In this document: one piece after another, positions 49,452 through 57,504 of the stretch
How positions within the stretch are numbered: position 1 is the first letter of the stretch
Layout: the number at the start of each line of letters is the position of its first letter
Source of the DNA: Dactylosporangium fulvum
Lineage (GTDB): Bacteria; Actinomycetota; Actinomycetes; Mycobacteriales; Micromonosporaceae
NCBI RefSeq assembly: GCF_025137375.1
Contig: NZ_CP073720.1
Span: 516,001-580,000, forward strand
Direction of reading: 5' to 3'
DNA length: 64,000 nt
Notes under the pieces: generated by a model
Databases searched by the model: none
Seen by the model: the letters and a program-made list of their open reading frames with translations, nothing else
What the model was told of the DNA's origin: nothing
Made by a program: the position numbers and the translations under genes

Positions 49452-52430
49452 ATGTCGGTGGATCTGACGGCCCCGTTCATCGGACGGCAGGGGGAGCTGC
49501 GACTGCTCCGGGGCCGGCTCGTCGCCGCCGGCGGCACGGGCGGATCGGCCGCGGTGGTGGTGGCCGCCGAAGCCGGTGTCGGCAAGAGCCGCCTCATCGG
49601 CGAGTTCACCGCCACGGCCACCCAGGAGCTCAAGGCCCACGTCCTGGCCGGATCCTGCGTCAACCTCGGCGGCACCAGCATCCCGTACGCCCCGCTCGTC
49701 GACGCGATCCGCCGGCTGGTCCGCGAGCGGGGCAGCCAGTACCTGTCCAAGTACGGCGGAGCGGCGTACACCGACCTGACCCGGCTCATCACCGGCCTGC
49801 CCGGCGTCGACTCCGGGCCGGACACCGGGCCGGTGGCGCAGCCCGACGCCCAGATGCGCGTCTTCGCCGCGGTGCTGCGCATGCTCGACCACCTGGGCGG
49901 CCACGCCCCCACCGTGCTCGTCTTCGAAGACCTGCACTGGGCCGACCCGGAGACGCTGGACCTCGTCTCCTACCTGGTGCAGGCGCAGACCGACGAGCGG
50001 CTGCTGCTCGTGCTCACGTTCCGGCCCAGCGACGCGCCCACCGGCAGCCCCTTACGCAAGCGGATGGCCGAGCCGGCATTCGCCCGGCGGGTGCACCGCA
50101 TCGACCTCGCCCCGTTCGACCTCGACGAGTTCGGGCGGTTCCTCCGCGCCACGGTCGGCCACGACGTGGACGCCGAGATCGTCGAGCGGTACCACGAGCT
50201 CACCGCGGGCAACGCCTTCTTCGCCGAGGAACTGCTCGCCGGGCGGCAGCTGAGCGACCCGGCCGACGTCCCGCTGCCGGACTCGCTGCGCGAACTGATG
50301 CGGGAACGGCTCAACGTCCTCGACGAGCGCGGGACCGCCACGATGCAGGCCGCCGCGGCCGCCGGGCGCGAGGTCGGCTACGACCTGCTGGCCGCGGTGT
50401 CCGAGTTGCAGCCGCGCTCGCTGGACGACGCGCTGCGACAGTGCGTCGAGTACCAGATGCTGCGGGCCGAGAAGCTCGAACGGCTCTACGCGTTCCGGCA
50501 CGCGCTGCTGCGCCAGGTCGCCTACGACGAGACCGGCCTCGGGGTGCGGCGGGAACTGCACCGCAAGCTGGCCGAGGCACTCATCGCCGACCCGGACCTG
50601 GGCCCCGCCGGTGAACTCACCCCGCTCCTGGCGCACCACTGGTACGAGGCGAGGGACTGGCCCGAGGCGATGAGCGCGGCGGCTACGGCCGCCCGGGAGG
50701 CCGAGCGCAACCGTGCCTTCCGGGTCGCCTACCGCCAGTACCAGCGGGTCCTCGAACTGTGGCCGAAGGTCCGCGACGCCGAGCGGCGGGTCGGGATGCC
50801 CTTCGACCGGTTGCTGGCCACGGCGGCGGAGGCCGCCCGCTGGGCCGGCGATCTCGATGCGGGACTCGAACTGCTCAACCGGGCATTGGCGCACGTCGCC
50901 GGGGCGGCGCAGCCGGTCCGCCGGGGCGAACTGCTGGAGCGTCTCGGCAGCTACCTGTGGGAGGCCGGCGAGATCGACGCGTCCACCGACGCATACCGGG
51001 AGGCCGACGCCCTGCTGCCCGAACAGCCGCCGACGGCCGTGAAAGCGCGGGTGATCGCCGCGCTGGCGACCGCCGAGGTCCGGGCCGGTGAGTACGTCGA
51101 CGGGCGGGAACGGGCACTCAGCGCGGTCCGCCACGCACGGTCGGCCGGCGCCCGGGCCGAGGAAGGACGGGCCCTCAACACCGCCGGGGTCGCGCAGACC
51201 ATGCTCGACGACCCCGAGGGCGTGATGAACCTCCGCTCGGCGGTCGCGATCGCGAAAGAGGTGGACCACCTCGAGGACCTGCATCGGGCGTACGGCAACC
51301 TCACCGTGGCGCTGGAACACGCCGGCCGGCTCGACGAGTCGATCGACGTGGCACGCCAGGAACTGGACCGGCTCAAGAGCCTGCGCCTGCCCAGGACGAA
51401 GGGCGCACGGGTGCTGGCGAACAACGCCAGCGCCGCCCTGGTGATGCTCGGCCGCTGGGACGAGGCGGAGCAACTGCTCAGCGCCGACGTGCGGGACCGC
51501 CCACCCCGCGAGATGCGGTACGCGCGGCTGACCCTGGCCGAGATCTTCGTGGCGCGCGGCCGGTTCGACGAGGCCGACGAGATGCTGGAACCACTGCTGA
51601 CCGACGCGGCGGGCGCCGACCCGCGTTTCCTCAGCCCGCTGGCCGCCTGCCGTGCGGAGCTGGCCCTCTGGCGCGCAGACCCGGCCGCGGCCCGTCGGGC
51701 GGTGCAGGAGGGGCTCGCCGCCGTCCGCGGCACGCAGCACACGCTGTCGCTGCTGCGGCTGTGCGCCACCGGCCTGTGGGCCGCCGCCGACGAGGCATTG
51801 CGCCGTGCCGCTGGCGGTGCGGCGAGTGCGGACGGGCACCTCGCGGATCTCGGGCACCTGATCGACGGCGTCGCCGAGCCGGAAGCGGGCACCGAGCCCC
51901 ATGCCTGGCGCGAGCAGTGCCGTGCCGAGCTGGCCCGGGCAGCGGACCGGGACGGCGCCGCGCAGTGGGCGGCGGTGGCGCAGGCGTGGCAGCAGTTGCG
52001 ACGGCCGTATCAGGCCGCCTACGCCCACTGGCGCCGGGCCGAGGCGGCGGTCCGCGACGACCGGAAGGCGGACGCGGCCGACGGTGCCCGGGAGGCGCAC
52101 CGGCTGGCGGGTGATCTCGGCGCGCAGCCGCTCACCGGAGCGGTCGAGGGCACGGCGCACCGCCACGGCCTGGACCTGACCGGCGAGCACACGTCGGATG
52201 TCCCGGCCGTGCCCAAGCCTCGGGCGCCGTTCGACCTCACCCCGCGGGAGGTCGAGGTCTTCCAGTTGCTCTGCGACGGCCTGACCAATCGCGGCATCGG
52301 CGCGGCCCTGGGCATGAGCGAGCGGACCGCCGGCGTCCACGTCTCCAATATCCTGAGAAAACTCGGAGTCGATAACCGGAACAAGGCGATTGCGGCGGCC
52401 CATCGGTTGCAGTTGTTCGGCGATTCGTAG
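49452..52430 (+). CDS. LAL-type LuxR transcriptional regulator
   Basis: A 992-residue regulator. The N-terminal AAA/STAND ATPase has Walker A AAEAGVGKSRLIGEF (about residues 38-52) and Walker B VLVFEDLHWAD (about 155-165). A long TPR-like helical sensor region fills the middle. The C-terminal LuxR helix-turn-helix is LTPREVEVFQLLCDGLTNRG with SERTAGVHVSNILRKLGV (about 928-975). LAL proteins are ATP-dependent activators. Placed between the kinase operon and the caspase gene, it is a good candidate to switch on the island. It is preceded by 139 bases of intergenic DNA and an ATG start. Confidence 0.85.
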   Translation: MSVDLTAPFIGRQGELRLLRGRLVAAGGTGGSAAVVVAAEAGVGKSRLIGEFTATATQELKAHVLAGSCVNLGGTSIPYAPLVDAIRRLVRERGSQYLSKYGGAAYTDLTRLITGLPGVDSGPDTGPVAQPDAQMRVFAAVLRMLDHLGGHAPTVLVFEDLHWADPETLDLVSYLVQAQTDERLLLVLTFRPSDAPTGSPLRKRMAEPAFARRVHRIDLAPFDLDEFGRFLRATVGHDVDAEIVERYHELTAGNAFFAEELLAGRQLSDPADVPLPDSLRELMRERLNVLDERGTATMQAAAAAGREVGYDLLAAVSELQPRSLDDALRQCVEYQMLRAEKLERLYAFRHALLRQVAYDETGLGVRRELHRKLAEALIADPDLGPAGELTPLLAHHWYEARDWPEAMSAAATAAREAERNRAFRVAYRQYQRVLELWPKVRDAERRVGMPFDRLLATAAEAARWAGDLDAGLELLNRALAHVAGAAQPVRRGELLERLGSYLWEAGEIDASTDAYREADALLPEQPPTAVKARVIAALATAEVRAGEYVDGRERALSAVRHARSAGARAEEGRALNTAGVAQTMLDDPEGVMNLRSAVAIAKEVDHLEDLHRAYGNLTVALEHAGRLDESIDVARQELDRLKSLRLPRTKGARVLANNASAALVMLGRWDEAEQLLSADVRDRPPREMRYARLTLAEIFVARGRFDEADEMLEPLLTDAAGADPRFLSPLAACRAELALWRADPAAARRAVQEGLAAVRGTQHTLSLLRLCATGLWAAADEALRRAAGGAASADGHLADLGHLIDGVAEPEAGTEPHAWREQCRAELARAADRDGAAQWAAVAQAWQQLRRPYQAAYAHWRRAEAAVRDDRKADAADGAREAHRLAGDLGAQPLTGAVEGTAHRHGLDLTGEHTSDVPAVPKPRAPFDLTPREVEVFQLLCDGLTNRGIGAALGMSERTAGVHVSNILRKLGVDNRNKAIAAAHRLQLFGDS

Positions 52431-52559
52431 GAGGGGGCCTCAGCGCATGCTCCCGTTCTCGGCAATACGCGAATGAACGTAGCGATCGCCTAGTGACGTC
52501 CGCCGCCGCGGCCAATACCGTCCGACGTGGAAATGCTCGATCCACCTTCAGGGGGCGAC

Positions 52560-55094
52560 ATGCCACGGAAAGCGTTGTTGATCGGCTCGCAGACGAATGG
52601 CCTTTCCGGTGTTGAGCACGACGTGGCGGCGATCGCCGAGGTGCTGGGCAAGCGCGATTTCACGATCACCAGGTGCGTCGCCGCGGACGCCACACGCGCC
52701 GGAATCTACGAGGCGTACGAGCAACTGATCGCCCAGGCCGGGCCGGACGACTCAGTCTTCGTCTACTACAGCGGTCACGGCGGCCGATCGCTGCCGACCC
52801 GGGCCGCGCGGGGCCGCCCGCCGGTGCAGTTCATCGTGCCGACCGACCTGGACAAGTCGGTCGAGGGCGACTTCCGCGGGATCACCGCCGTGGAACTGTC
52901 CATGCTGCTGGGCCGGCTGACCGAGAAGACGCACAACGTGGCGGTGATGCTCGACTGCTGCCACTCGGCCCACATGTCACGCAAGCCGGACTACCAGGTC
53001 AAAGCACTGCACTACCCGTTCGAGTGGCTCGACGACCACGTGACCGGCCAACTGCGCAGCGGTTCGCGCCGGGACCTGTGGCGGCCGCTCGGCAACGACC
53101 ACGCGGTACGGATGGTCGCCTGCGCGCCCGAGCAGTCCGCCTTCGAGTACACGACCGCGACCGGCGCCCGGATGGGCATGTTCACCGAGGCGTTCACCAA
53201 AGCCCTGACCGAGGCCGGGGACCTGCCGGTGACCTGGGCGGCGCTGATGGACCGGGTGCGCCGCTCGGTGCTCGCCCTCACGCCCGAGCAGCGACCGGAG
53301 GCGGAAGGGCCGTCGTCGCGGCTGCTCTTCGACGTCGAGGTGGAGGACGCCGTCGGTGCGCTGCGGGTCGTCGGCGGCGCCAACCCGGAGCGGGTGACCC
53401 TGGAGGTCGCGCCGCTGCTGGGCGTCCAGGTCAGCGACGAGTTCACCATCATGCCGCCGGGCGCGGCGGAGGCCGACCAGGCGTCGGCGGTGGGCACGGC
53501 CGTGGTGGACCGCCTCGGCACGATGGCCGCGTACGCCCAGGCCACCCTGCACGACGGCTGGACGGAGGTACCGGTCGGCGCACGGGCGTTCCGCACCCGA
53601 ACGATGGCGCCCAAGGTGCCGGTCTCGATCCCCGCGGACGACCCGCGCACCGCCGACCTGCTCAGCCAGCTCGGTCCGACGGCCCTGCTGCGGCCGGCGG
53701 AGCCCGACGAGCCGGCGGTCGCGGAGGTCACGATCGACGCCGACGGCGGCATGACGGTCCGCGACCGGGTCGGCCCGCTGCACCCGCCCCGCCCCGCCGG
53801 CATCCACCAGGCCACCCTCGTCCGGGGCGACCTGGTCCGGCTCGCCCGCGCGGCGCTGCTGCGGGAACTGCGCGACGACCCCCGCTTCAAGCTCGAGGAC
53901 CCGGTCACCGTGGAGTGGGGGCGGGTGGTCGACGGCACCGAACAGCCGCTGCCCGCCTTCGGCGACGTGCTGCACACCGGCGAACGGGTGTTCGTCCGGG
54001 TCCGCAACGACGGCAACCGTCCGCTCTACGCGTCGCTGGTCGACATCGGCATCGGCGGGCGCATCACGCTGCTGACCAGGTTCAGCCCCGCCGGGGTCCG
54101 GCTCGAGCCGGGTCAGCAGTACGTCCTCGGCTACGACGAGGTGCTCGGCACGCTCGACGGTGTGGCCCTGGAATGGCCCGCAGGGGTGGACCTCACCGAC
54201 GCCCGCCCGGAGAGCCTGCTCGTCCTCGTCGTCGACACCCCGCAGAACTTCGGGGTGCTCGATCAGGACGGCATCCATGCTCGCCGCGGCACCGCGGACA
54301 AGTCGGCGCTGGAGCAGCTTGTCCGTCAGATATCGGTCGGGGGCGTCCGCGACTTCGCCCCCGTCGGCGGGCCGCCGGTGCGCTACACCGTGCGGTTCAT
54401 CGACTTCGACGTGACACCCGTGCCCGCGCCGAAAGCCGAGGAGGTGGTGTTCGAGATCGATGACCGGCCGGAGCGGTCGGTGCGGCTGTTCACGCCGCGC
54501 GGCGCCGCACCGCGGCGGGTCGCGGTGCGCCTCGGCGAACTCGTCGTGCACCGCAACCGGGCACTCCTCGGCGCCGACATCCGAGTCGACGCCGTGGTCA
54601 CCACCGGCGGGACGCCGCCGGAGGCCGCCCGGCCGACCACCCCGGTGTACACGGCACAGACCGCCCGGTTCTCCAACGTCCGCGACGACTACCGGCTGCC
54701 GCTGGACAACCTGCTGGTCTACCTCGGCCCGGCCACGGACTTCCTGGACGTCGCCGTCTTCGTCTCCCGCGACACGAAGGACAGCCTGGCCCTGAGCGAC
54801 CTCATGCGGCAGGAACTCGTCGACCAGGAGGTCCAGGCCGCCGGCGCCCAACTGGCCGGGCTGTTCCTGGCCGCGCCGCAGGCGGCGATCGCCGTCGCCG
54901 CCGTCGGCGCCGGGGCGGTCGTCGTCAACGTCGCCTACAAGCTGCTGCTCGGTGCGGTCGGCAAGAGCATCGGGCTGTACCGCACGTCACTGCTGGCCCA
55001 CGAGGGGTTCGGCGTGGGGCGGCACCCGGCCGACGGGTCGCTGCGCCGAGCACAGGACTTCTCGTTCTCGTTCACCGTCGAGGCCGTCGACTGA
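52560..55094 (+). CDS. Caspase-family (C14) protease with C-terminal membrane segment
   Basis: An 844-residue protein. The N-terminal 260 residues are a metacaspase-like peptidase: RKALLIGSQTNGLSGVEHDV, the histidine in FVYYSGHGG (about residues 66-74) and the cysteine in VMLDCCHSAH (about 128-137). A strand-rich middle resembles effector-regulatory domains. Near residues 765-800 lies a hydrophobic segment (AVAAVGAGAVVVNVAYKLLL). Bacterial caspases act as suicide or signalling proteases in defence. The ATG at 52560 has GGGGG 5 bases upstream; a GTG at 52527 is possible. It probably forms a unit with the small acidic protein behind it. Confidence 0.8.
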   Translation: MPRKALLIGSQTNGLSGVEHDVAAIAEVLGKRDFTITRCVAADATRAGIYEAYEQLIAQAGPDDSVFVYYSGHGGRSLPTRAARGRPPVQFIVPTDLDKSVEGDFRGITAVELSMLLGRLTEKTHNVAVMLDCCHSAHMSRKPDYQVKALHYPFEWLDDHVTGQLRSGSRRDLWRPLGNDHAVRMVACAPEQSAFEYTTATGARMGMFTEAFTKALTEAGDLPVTWAALMDRVRRSVLALTPEQRPEAEGPSSRLLFDVEVEDAVGALRVVGGANPERVTLEVAPLLGVQVSDEFTIMPPGAAEADQASAVGTAVVDRLGTMAAYAQATLHDGWTEVPVGARAFRTRTMAPKVPVSIPADDPRTADLLSQLGPTALLRPAEPDEPAVAEVTIDADGGMTVRDRVGPLHPPRPAGIHQATLVRGDLVRLARAALLRELRDDPRFKLEDPVTVEWGRVVDGTEQPLPAFGDVLHTGERVFVRVRNDGNRPLYASLVDIGIGGRITLLTRFSPAGVRLEPGQQYVLGYDEVLGTLDGVALEWPAGVDLTDARPESLLVLVVDTPQNFGVLDQDGIHARRGTADKSALEQLVRQISVGGVRDFAPVGGPPVRYTVRFIDFDVTPVPAPKAEEVVFEIDDRPERSVRLFTPRGAAPRRVAVRLGELVVHRNRALLGADIRVDAVVTTGGTPPEAARPTTPVYTAQTARFSNVRDDYRLPLDNLLVYLGPATDFLDVAVFVSRDTKDSLALSDLMRQELVDQEVQAAGAQLAGLFLAAPQAAIAVAAVGAGAVVVNVAYKLLLGAVGKSIGLYRTSLLAHEGFGVGRHPADGSLRRAQDFSFSFTVEAVD

Positions 55095-55135
55095 CGGCCT
55101 TCCCCTCAGAAATTTCCCCAGAAAGGAATCCGGAA

Positions 55136-55369
55136 ATGAGCCGCAACCGCATCCTGATCGGTCAGTCCGAGTGGGCCATCGACGCCCAGCACCTGACCTC
55201 GGTCGTGGAGAGCGTCAAGTCCGCGATGGAGAGCGCCACCACGGCGCAGCTGACCCTGCTGGACAAGGAGAACCGCCCGGTCACCGTGTATCTCAACGGC
55301 CGGGTCGCCGAGACCGTCGTCGTGGACCTCGACCTGGACCGCGACTCGCGCCCCAGCGAGATCTCGTAG
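55136..55369 (+). CDS. Small acidic protein following the caspase gene
   Basis: A 77-residue protein beginning MSRNRILIGQSEWAIDAQHL, with an amphipathic helix (SVVESVKSAMESATTAQLTL), a strand pair (TVYLNGRVAETVVVDLDL) and an acidic end. No family is recognised. AAAGGAA lies upstream, 42 bases after the caspase stop. It is a candidate substrate, inhibitor or adaptor of the caspase, on position only. Confidence 0.6.
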   Translation: MSRNRILIGQSEWAIDAQHLTSVVESVKSAMESATTAQLTLLDKENRPVTVYLNGRVAETVVVDLDLDRDSRPSEIS

Positions 55370-55387
55370 CGACCTCGGAGAGAAACC

Positions 55388-55428
55388 GCAGCGGCCCGGG
55401 CGACCGGTGGGGGCGCCCGGGCCACTGC
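55388..55428. terminator. Convergent hairpin terminator
   Basis: A 15-bp inverted repeat (GCAGCGGCCCGGGCG / CGCCCGGGCCACTGC, one mismatch) with an 11-base loop between the small acidic gene and the convergent LuxR gene. Confidence 0.75.
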
Positions 55429-55449
55429 GTGCGGGATGCGTACGGACGG

Positions 55450-56067
55450 TCAGGACTCGTCACCGGGGGTGGGCGCGGCCGGCTTGAGCAGACCGAGCCG
55501 CTGCGCCCGCAGCACGGTGGTGAGCCGGTCCGACGTGCCGAGCTTGCGGTAGACCCGCTCCTGATGCTTGGCGACGGTCCGCTGCGACAGGCACAGTCGC
55601 TGAGCGATCGTACGGGCGTTGAGCCCGTTGCCGAGCATGGTGAGGATCTCCCGCTCCCGCCGCGTCAGCCCGACCGCCGTGCCCGGCGCGTCCGGCACGG
55701 GCCGGTCGCCGAGGATCTGGGTGACGGCCGCGAACGGCTCCGCCCAGGCGGCAGCGATCATGCGCAGCGCCGCCACCTGCTGCGGCGGCATCCCGGCCGC
55801 CCGGCTCTCGATGAGCCTCGAGATCCGGCTCGCCCGGGACAGGTCCGGCACCCAGCGCCAGCGGCGGGCCTGCCAGGTGAGGGTGCCGTCGGCAAGACCG
55901 CTCATGACCAGCGCGCGCAGCAGCGCGGGGTCACCGTTGGACGCGGTGTGCAGCAGGCGCCGGGTGGCCGGCTCGACAGCGCTGGTCAACACGTGGTTCA
56001 CCAGCTGGTCCAGGTTCGTGAACGGCGGTTCCGGCTCCGGCTCGGCTGTCGCTCGCGTAACGGTCAT
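55450..56067 (-). CDS. LuxR-type regulator
   Basis: A 205-residue regulator. The C-terminal LuxR/NarL helix-turn-helix is LTRREREILTMLGNGLNART with LSQRTVAKHQERVYRKLGTS (about residues 134-180). The N-terminal 120 residues are helical and unassigned (AALRMIAAAWAEPFAAVTQI). It has no receiver-type aspartate region. GAGGGAG precedes the ATG. It diverges from the sigma-like/CHAT operon across 403 bases, the usual arrangement for a regulator of that operon. Confidence 0.8.
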   Translation of the reverse strand: MTVTRATAEPEPEPPFTNLDQLVNHVLTSAVEPATRRLLHTASNGDPALLRALVMSGLADGTLTWQARRWRWVPDLSRASRISRLIESRAAGMPPQQVAALRMIAAAWAEPFAAVTQILGDRPVPDAPGTAVGLTRREREILTMLGNGLNARTIAQRLCLSQRTVAKHQERVYRKLGTSDRLTTVLRAQRLGLLKPAAPTPGDES

Positions 56068-56470
56068 CGGCTTGCTCCCTCGTCGCTCGAAAGAGGTACG
56101 CAGCCAGGCTCTCGATCCAGCGAACCCGGCACATGTGTCGAACTACGTAGGGGCACAGATGATCTTCTTTAGACGCGGCGCGCCGGGCCGGTGTCGCAGC
56201 AACGTGCCAGACTATCGACCCCATTCCCGGAATGAAGTCGTCGTTCGTCGATCTGCGTAGGTCTCCGGACGCATCGGCGCCGATTTGTAGGTAATGACAA
56301 CGGCTGCCGGCCGATACCCGATCAGCCGGCCCGCGCACCGACCGGTCGATGCCATGGAGCCGAACGCATTCGCTTGGCTTCCCGAGGTGGGATCTTTTGC
56401 GTAATGCTCTTTGCCGCCGCATGTGCCCTGGGGCAGGCTGGGCGTCAAATCACGCGGAAGGAATTGCAGG
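56068..56470. other. Divergent regulatory region of LuxR and CHAT operons
   Basis: About 400 bases without a gene, less GC-rich than the flanks. It contains the perfect palindrome CTACGTAG (56143-56150) and further GTAGG-like words near 56256 and 56288. LuxR/NarL proteins often bind such short TAC/GTA inverted repeats. No clear -10/-35 pair was fixed. Confidence 0.4.
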
Positions 56471-57478
56471 GTGCCCAGTTCGGCGGATCTGGTGCGGGAC
56501 CTGGCCCGTCGCGGCGTGCTCGCGGACCGGGCGGTCGACGTGACCGGCAGCGAGTACGCACGGCTCACCGGCGGTGCGTACGACATCGTGTGGCAGCTCG
56601 TCTTCGAGCGGCACACCCGCGGCTTCGAGATCAAGCGCGGACATCCGATCTGTGCCTCCTCCGTCTCCGGGCTGCGCCCCGACTGCCTGGACCGGTTCCA
56701 GGACGACGTGGAGGCCGTCCTGGAGGACCTGTTGCGCAACGCGAAAGTGCCCATCCTCAACCTCGAGGGCTGGATCACGCGGCGGATCAACGCCGCGACG
56801 GTGGACGCCCACCGGCGCCGCCGCGGCGAGCGCGGCGCACTGCAGCGCCCGCGGCTGCCCCAGTGGCTGACGCGCGCCCTGCGGGACGATCCCTGGCTCA
56901 CCCGGCTCGCCGTCGAACTGCTCATCTGGGTCGGCGTGCCGGTGGCGGCCGGTGCCGGCCTCTGGCCGCTCAACGCCTGGGCCGACCTGCGCGCGACCGT
57001 CACCGGCGATTTGACCGGCGACGAGACCACGATCGCGGCCGACGTCGAGACCGTCCTCACCGCGATGCGGCAGAGCCGTACCTGGTACACGAACTTCGTC
57101 GAGCGACCACTCGGCAGGAAGCAGGCCCCCGTGCTGTCGGCACCGCGCTCCGAGCCGGAGCCCAATCGCGACGAGACGGACCATCTCCCGCTGACCGAAC
57201 GGCACGAGACCGACGACGCCCACCTGCACGACCTGGCCGCGGCCGCGGTACGGGCGATCGAGCGCCGCCTCGCCAACGGCGAGGACCCGAGAGACGCCGT
57301 GCGCGCCGTCGTGGTCCAGGTCTTCAGCGGCGGTACCGGCGCCGAGGACATGGACCGCACCCCCGGCACCACCCCCGGCGACGGCGAGCGGGTCCTCGCC
57401 CTGCTCGCCGACCCGGCCGTCATCGACCGGATCACCTCGGCGGCCCTCGAGATCGTCGACCCGCGCCCCACCAACTGA
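56471..57478 (+). CDS. Sigma-region-2-like protein of unknown function
   Basis: A 335-residue protein. Residues about 55-120 (CLDRFQDDVEAVLEDLLRNA, NLEGWITRRINAATVDAHRR) follow the pattern of ECF sigma region 2, where an acidic helix is followed by a W...R...A...D..RRR helix. No region 4 helix-turn-helix is recognised. The central part has a hydrophobic stretch (LLIWVGVPVAAGAGLWPLNA) and the C-terminus is acidic. The GTG at 56471 has GGAAGGA 7 bases upstream. It is first in the CHAT operon, 26 bases before the active CHAT gene. It may be a regulator or nucleic-acid-binding adaptor. Confidence 0.6.
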   Translation: MPSSADLVRDLARRGVLADRAVDVTGSEYARLTGGAYDIVWQLVFERHTRGFEIKRGHPICASSVSGLRPDCLDRFQDDVEAVLEDLLRNAKVPILNLEGWITRRINAATVDAHRRRRGERGALQRPRLPQWLTRALRDDPWLTRLAVELLIWVGVPVAAGAGLWPLNAWADLRATVTGDLTGDETTIAADVETVLTAMRQSRTWYTNFVERPLGRKQAPVLSAPRSEPEPNRDETDHLPLTERHETDDAHLHDLAAAAVRAIERRLANGEDPRDAVRAVVVQVFSGGTGAEDMDRTPGTTPGDGERVLALLADPAVIDRITSAALEIVDPRPTN

Positions 57479-57504
57479 ACCAGCCCGCACCCGGGAGGAG
57501 CGCG

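Noticed and set aside
50052..52403. A 783-codon open frame antisense to the LAL regulator
   Set aside because: Shadow of a well-supported gene; no motif or ribosome-binding site.
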